From: Clostridiales bacterium
Lineage (GTDB): Bacteria; Bacillota; Clostridia; Oscillospirales; Oscillospiraceae
NCBI GenBank assembly: GCA_004555705.1
Contig: SFHI01000066.1
Span: forward strand, 1 to 17,091
Length of the DNA stretch: 17,091 nucleotides
Direction: 5' to 3'
Shown: piece after piece, positions 14,521-17,091 of the stretch
Numbering within the stretch: position 1 is the stretch's first letter
How the letters are laid out: every line of letters begins with the position of its first letter
Program-made: the position numbers and the translations under genes
Notes under the pieces: model-generated
Seen by the model: the letters and a program-made list of their open reading frames with translations, nothing else
Database searches by the model: none
What the model was told of the DNA's origin: nothing

Positions 14521-16164
14521 ATGAGCGCATCCAGCAAGAAAAAGCTTCGCAATTCCCAGGACGGCTCCAAGCTCACCGAACGCCAGATGGCCGAGCAGAA
14601 GGAAGCGAAGAAACTGAAACTCTATACCGCCGCCTTTGTGGTCGTTCTGGCCGTGCTGGTGGTGGTGGCCCTGGCCGTGGGCATCAACCAGGCCGTGGCA
14701 AACAGCGGCATCCGGGAGCGGAAAACCGTTGCCATGACCGTGGGAGACGAGACCGTCAGCAGCGCGGAGATGTCCTACTTTTTCTCGGACTACTGCCGCA
14801 ACTACTACTCCCAGAATTCCACCTTCCTGCAGTATCTGATGGACCCCTCCTCCCCTCTGGACAGCCAGGTCTATAACCCCGAAACCGGGGAAACCTGGGC
14901 GGACTTCCTGCTGGAGATGGCCCAGGACAACGTCCGCTCCATCTACGCCCTCAGCGCCGCCGCGGAGGCCGCGGGCCACACCCTCAGCGAGGACGAGGAA
15001 GCCAGCGTGGAGAATACCATCAGCACCATGCGGCTCTACGCCCAGCTCTACGGCTTCTCCGACCTGGAGAGCTACCTGAAGGCCATGTACGGCAAGGGCT
15101 CCACCGAGGAATCCTACCGGGAGTACTGCCTCCGTTCCGCCCTGGCCGGCTCCTACTACACCGCCTACTCCGAGAGCCTGACCTATGACGACGCCGCTCT
15201 GCGGGAGGCCGAGAAGGACAACTTCGACACCTACAGCTCCTTCACCTACAACTCTTACTACCTGTCCACCTCCCGGTTCCTGGAGGGCGGCACCACGGAC
15301 GAGAACGGCACCACTACCTACTCCGACGAGGAGCGGGCTGCGGCTTCTGCCGCCGCGGAGGCCGCCGTCAAGACCCTGACCGACCCCGAGACCATCACCT
15401 CCCCCGAGGCTCTGGACGAGGCCATCGCCGCCCTTTCCATCAACCAGGGCTCCGAGACCTCCGTGGCCAGCACCATCTACGAGGACAAGCTCTACACCTC
15501 CATCGATTCCGACGTAGCCGCCTGGCTGGCCGGGAGCCGGAAGGAGGGCGACCTGACCGCCATTGCCAAGACCTCCGTTTCCACCGATGACAGCGGCGCC
15601 GAGGTGACCACTGTCAGCGGCTACTATGTGGTCTGGTTCGTCAGCCGCAACGACAACAAGGCTCCTCTGGACAACGTCCGCCATATTCTGGTGGGCTTTG
15701 AGGGCGGCACCACCGATTCCAATGGCTCCACCACCTACTCCGACGAGGAGAAGGCCGCCGCCAGAACCGAAGCCGAGAGCATCCTGGCCCAGTGGAAGGC
15801 CGGCGACAAGACCGAGGACAGCTTCGCCGCCCTGGCCACAGAGAAGACCGACGACACCGCCTCCGCCGAAACCGGCGGCCTGTATGAGGATATCTCCCCC
15901 GCCTCCAACTACGTCACCGCGTTCAAGGAGTGGGCCCTGGACGACAGCCGGAAGCCCGGGGATACCGGCATTGTGGAGACCGAGTACGGCTACCATGTAA
16001 TGTACTACTGCGGCGAAAGCGCCCTTACCTACCGGGATTCCATGATCAAAAACGATCTGGTAAACGCAGACATGGAGGCCTGGTACGAGGCCCTGCTGGA
16101 AGCCTGGCCCGTGACCCCCGGCGAAACCAAGTACCTGCCCATGGACATGACCCTGGGTTATTAA
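14521..16164 (+). CDS. Membrane-anchored PrsA/SurA-type foldase with two parvulin-like modules
   Basis: A 547-residue protein with a basic cytoplasmic N-terminus, one membrane segment (about 35-56) and a long external part, so probably an extracytoplasmic chaperone or peptidyl-prolyl isomerase. Residues 70-230 look like a SurA-N-type helical domain (GDETVSSAEMSYFF...). The second parvulin module (about 384-512) is recognisable: NVRHILVGF, DSFAALATEKTDDTASAETGGLYEDI, GDTGIVETEYGYHVMYY. The first (about 240-378) is degenerate. Both begin with nearly the same segment, EGGTTDENGTTTYSDEERAAA (254-274) and EGGTTDSNGSTTYSDEEKAAA (393-413). No lipobox, unlike Bacillus PrsA. GAGAGG lies 10 bases before the ATG. 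Low-complexity Ala, Glu, Thr and Ser content is high. Confidence 0.88.
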   Translation: MSASSKKKLRNSQDGSKLTERQMAEQKEAKKLKLYTAAFVVVLAVLVVVALAVGINQAVANSGIRERKTVAMTVGDETVSSAEMSYFFSDYCRNYYSQNSTFLQYLMDPSSPLDSQVYNPETGETWADFLLEMAQDNVRSIYALSAAAEAAGHTLSEDEEASVENTISTMRLYAQLYGFSDLESYLKAMYGKGSTEESYREYCLRSALAGSYYTAYSESLTYDDAALREAEKDNFDTYSSFTYNSYYLSTSRFLEGGTTDENGTTTYSDEERAAASAAAEAAVKTLTDPETITSPEALDEAIAALSINQGSETSVASTIYEDKLYTSIDSDVAAWLAGSRKEGDLTAIAKTSVSTDDSGAEVTTVSGYYVVWFVSRNDNKAPLDNVRHILVGFEGGTTDSNGSTTYSDEEKAAARTEAESILAQWKAGDKTEDSFAALATEKTDDTASAETGGLYEDISPASNYVTAFKEWALDDSRKPGDTGIVETEYGYHVMYYCGESALTYRDSMIKNDLVNADMEAWYEALLEAWPVTPGETKYLPMDMTLGY

Positions 16165-16184
16165 GGTAACCTCTGAATAACGCA

Positions 16185-16223
16185 GCGCCTCCCGTGGAAA
16201 ACTTTCCCGGGAGGTGCCTTTTT
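16185..16223 (+). terminator. Terminator-like hairpin that contains the next gene's ribosome site
   Basis: GCGCCTCCCG (16185-16194) pairs with CGGGAGGTGC (16208-16217), with one G-U pair, and the stem can continue GGAA-TTCC to an AACT loop. CTTTTT follows. The 3' arm includes GGGAGG (16209-16214), the only good Shine-Dalgarno for the ATG at 16224. The structure could both end the foldase transcript and hide the ribosome site of the permease gene in read-through RNA. Confidence 0.75.
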
Positions 16224-16583
16224 ATGCGCAAGAGGATTTTTTCCGCCATGGTGCTGGCGGGAGCCTGCGCCGGAGCCGTCAACGGCCTGCTGGGCGCGGG
16301 AGGCGGAATGCTGCTGGTGCCCATGCTGTCGGCCTTCACTTCCCTGGAGGAGGATGAGATATTCCCCTCCTCGGTGGCCATCATCGCCCCCATCTGCGTG
16401 GTGTCGCTGCTGCTGACCCGGGACATCGCCTGGGCCGCCTCGGTACCCTTCCTGCTGGGAAGCGCTTTGGGCGGACTTCTCGCAGGGCTGTGGGGCAAAA
16501 AAATCCCAACCCTCTGGCTGCACCGGGGGCTGGGGATTCTGATTCTGTGGGGAGGGCTCCGGTATCTATGTCAGACTTCCTGA
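16224..16583 (+). CDS. TauE/SafE-family permease, first half-size subunit
   Basis: A 119-residue hydrophobic protein equal to one repeat of the TSUP (TauE/SafE) family, whose usual members have about 250 residues and two such repeats. GLLGAGGGMLLVPML (21-35) is the family's glycine-rich motif in the first helix, and further hydrophobic segments lie near 50-65, 70-88 and 103-115. The family moves small organic or sulfur-containing anions; the substrate here is unknown. The ATG at 16224 follows GGGAGG at 9-base spacing. An upstream in-frame ATG at 16194 is inside the hairpin and is rejected. The 3' end overlaps the second half gene by 16 bases. Confidence 0.85.
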   Translation: MRKRIFSAMVLAGACAGAVNGLLGAGGGMLLVPMLSAFTSLEEDEIFPSSVAIIAPICVVSLLLTRDIAWAASVPFLLGSALGGLLAGLWGKKIPTLWLHRGLGILILWGGLRYLCQTS

Positions 16584-16930
16584 TTTCTCTGGCCGTGGCA
16601 TCGGCGCTGGGATTCCTCTCCGGGCTGGGCACGGGGGGCGGAAGCCTTCTGATTATGTGGCTGACCCTGGTACAGGGCATGGACCCCCGCCAGGCCCGCA
16701 GCGTCAATCTGCTCTTCTTTCTGCCCGGGGCCATCCTCGCCACCTTCCTGCGCCGCCGGGAGGGTGTTCCCTTCCGGAAAATATTCCCCGCCATCCTCGC
16801 CGGGAGCCTGGCCGCCGCGCTTTTTTCCCTGCTTCGGGTGGACACCGCCCTTCTGCAAAAGCTCTTCGGCGCCCTGCTTCTCTTTGCCGGAGCAAGAGAA
16901 CTCCTCTACCGCCCCCGGGGGAAGAAATAA
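16568..16930 (+). CDS. TauE/SafE-family permease, second half-size subunit
   Basis: A 120-residue membrane protein forming the other TSUP repeat. GFLSGLGTGGGSLLIMWL (15-32) is the second-repeat glycine motif, followed by DPRQARSVNLLFFLPGA (39-55), and hydrophobic segments continue to about 112. It ends in basic residues. It starts at the ATG at 16568 in a different frame from the first half, overlapping it by 16 bases, so the two are probably translated together and pair as a heterodimer. A longer in-frame start at 16490 would add a polar, unrelated extension and is rejected. A frameshifted single gene is less likely because each half begins and ends cleanly. Confidence 0.85.
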   Translation: MSDFLISLAVASALGFLSGLGTGGGSLLIMWLTLVQGMDPRQARSVNLLFFLPGAILATFLRRREGVPFRKIFPAILAGSLAAALFSLLRVDTALLQKLFGALLLFAGARELLYRPRGKK

Positions 16931-16937
16931 ACAGTTC

Positions 16938-17091
16938 GATAAATTGTTGTTTGAAGTATTGCAGCGCGGAGCGCCTTGGCTTCCCCCGGGGAGAAGCTGT
17001 CAGGCGAAGCCTGACTGATGAGGATCGGCGAAATCTGTTTTCTTCCCATGCAGTCCGGAAAAACGCAGCATGTTTGGACTTATTCCGAACA
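16938..17091. repeat. Tip-flanked element F (right end beyond window)
   Basis: An exact tip GATAAATTGTTGTTT lies at 16938-16952, starting 8 bases after the permease stop. The interior differs from A-E: GCCTTGGCTTCCCCCGGGGA, then the hairpin TCAGGCGAAGCCTGA, resembling a dispersed repeat often seen in Oscillospiraceae-type genomes. The partner tip would be past 17091. No gene is seen from 16931 to the end. Confidence 0.65.

Noticed and set aside
14305..15996. 563-codon open frame antisense to the foldase
   Set aside because: Gly/Val-rich mirror of Ala/Thr/Ser codons; the + strand has a near-consensus promoter and a foldase domain.

Overview
The window looks like chromosome from a fairly GC-rich member of the Clostridia, probably near Oscillospiraceae/Ruminococcaceae. 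This is inferred from a ClpE-type chaperone, a DUF1292 protein, a BofC-like small protein, a Firmicutes-style 6S RNA, the EcfA1-EcfA2-EcfT-TruA gene order and strong Shine-Dalgarno sites with some TTG starts. No species can be named from sequence alone.

Layout. Positions 433-2772 (-) hold a large cytoplasmic carbohydrate-type protein with a chitobiase-C-like module. Positions 3130-5421 (-) hold a ClpE-like AAA+ unfoldase. Positions 5662-12572 (-) form one apparent operon, read right to left from an extended -10 promoter near 12650: class A penicillin-binding protein (with an unusual zinc ribbon), RlmI-like methyltransferase, EcfA1, EcfA2, EcfT and TruA. The + strand follows with a BofC-like small secreted or lipoprotein (12985-13215), a DUF1292 protein (13547-13822), a probable 6S RNA ending in a strong terminator (13833-14058), a membrane-anchored PrsA/SurA-type foldase (14521-16164) and two overlapping half-size TauE/SafE permease genes (16224-16930). 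Cell-wall synthesis, secretion folding, protein quality control, vitamin/metal uptake and RNA modification are therefore all represented, mostly as housekeeping genes.

The unusual part is between the genes. Six intergenic spacers carry the same 15-bp tip, GATAAATTGTTGTTT, and where both ends are visible the tips face each other as terminal inverted repeats. Between the tips lie at least four unrelated interiors, three of which are visibly inverted-repeat (hairpin) sequences. One tip is interrupted by a separate 161-bp hairpin element flanked by a 5-bp direct repeat, CAACA, which is a clear nested insertion. A further copy of one interior (5523-5657) has no tips. This suggests a modular family of small non-coding elements in which tips and interiors are exchangeable, and it is the strongest candidate here for something undescribed.

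Other points to check are an in-frame loss of about 19 residues just before Walker A of EcfA1, a zinc ribbon inserted in the PBP1A linker, a terminator-like hairpin that contains the ribosome binding site of the first TauE half gene, and tandem parvulin-like modules in the foldase. No tRNA, rRNA, CRISPR array, transposase gene or prophage gene was seen.
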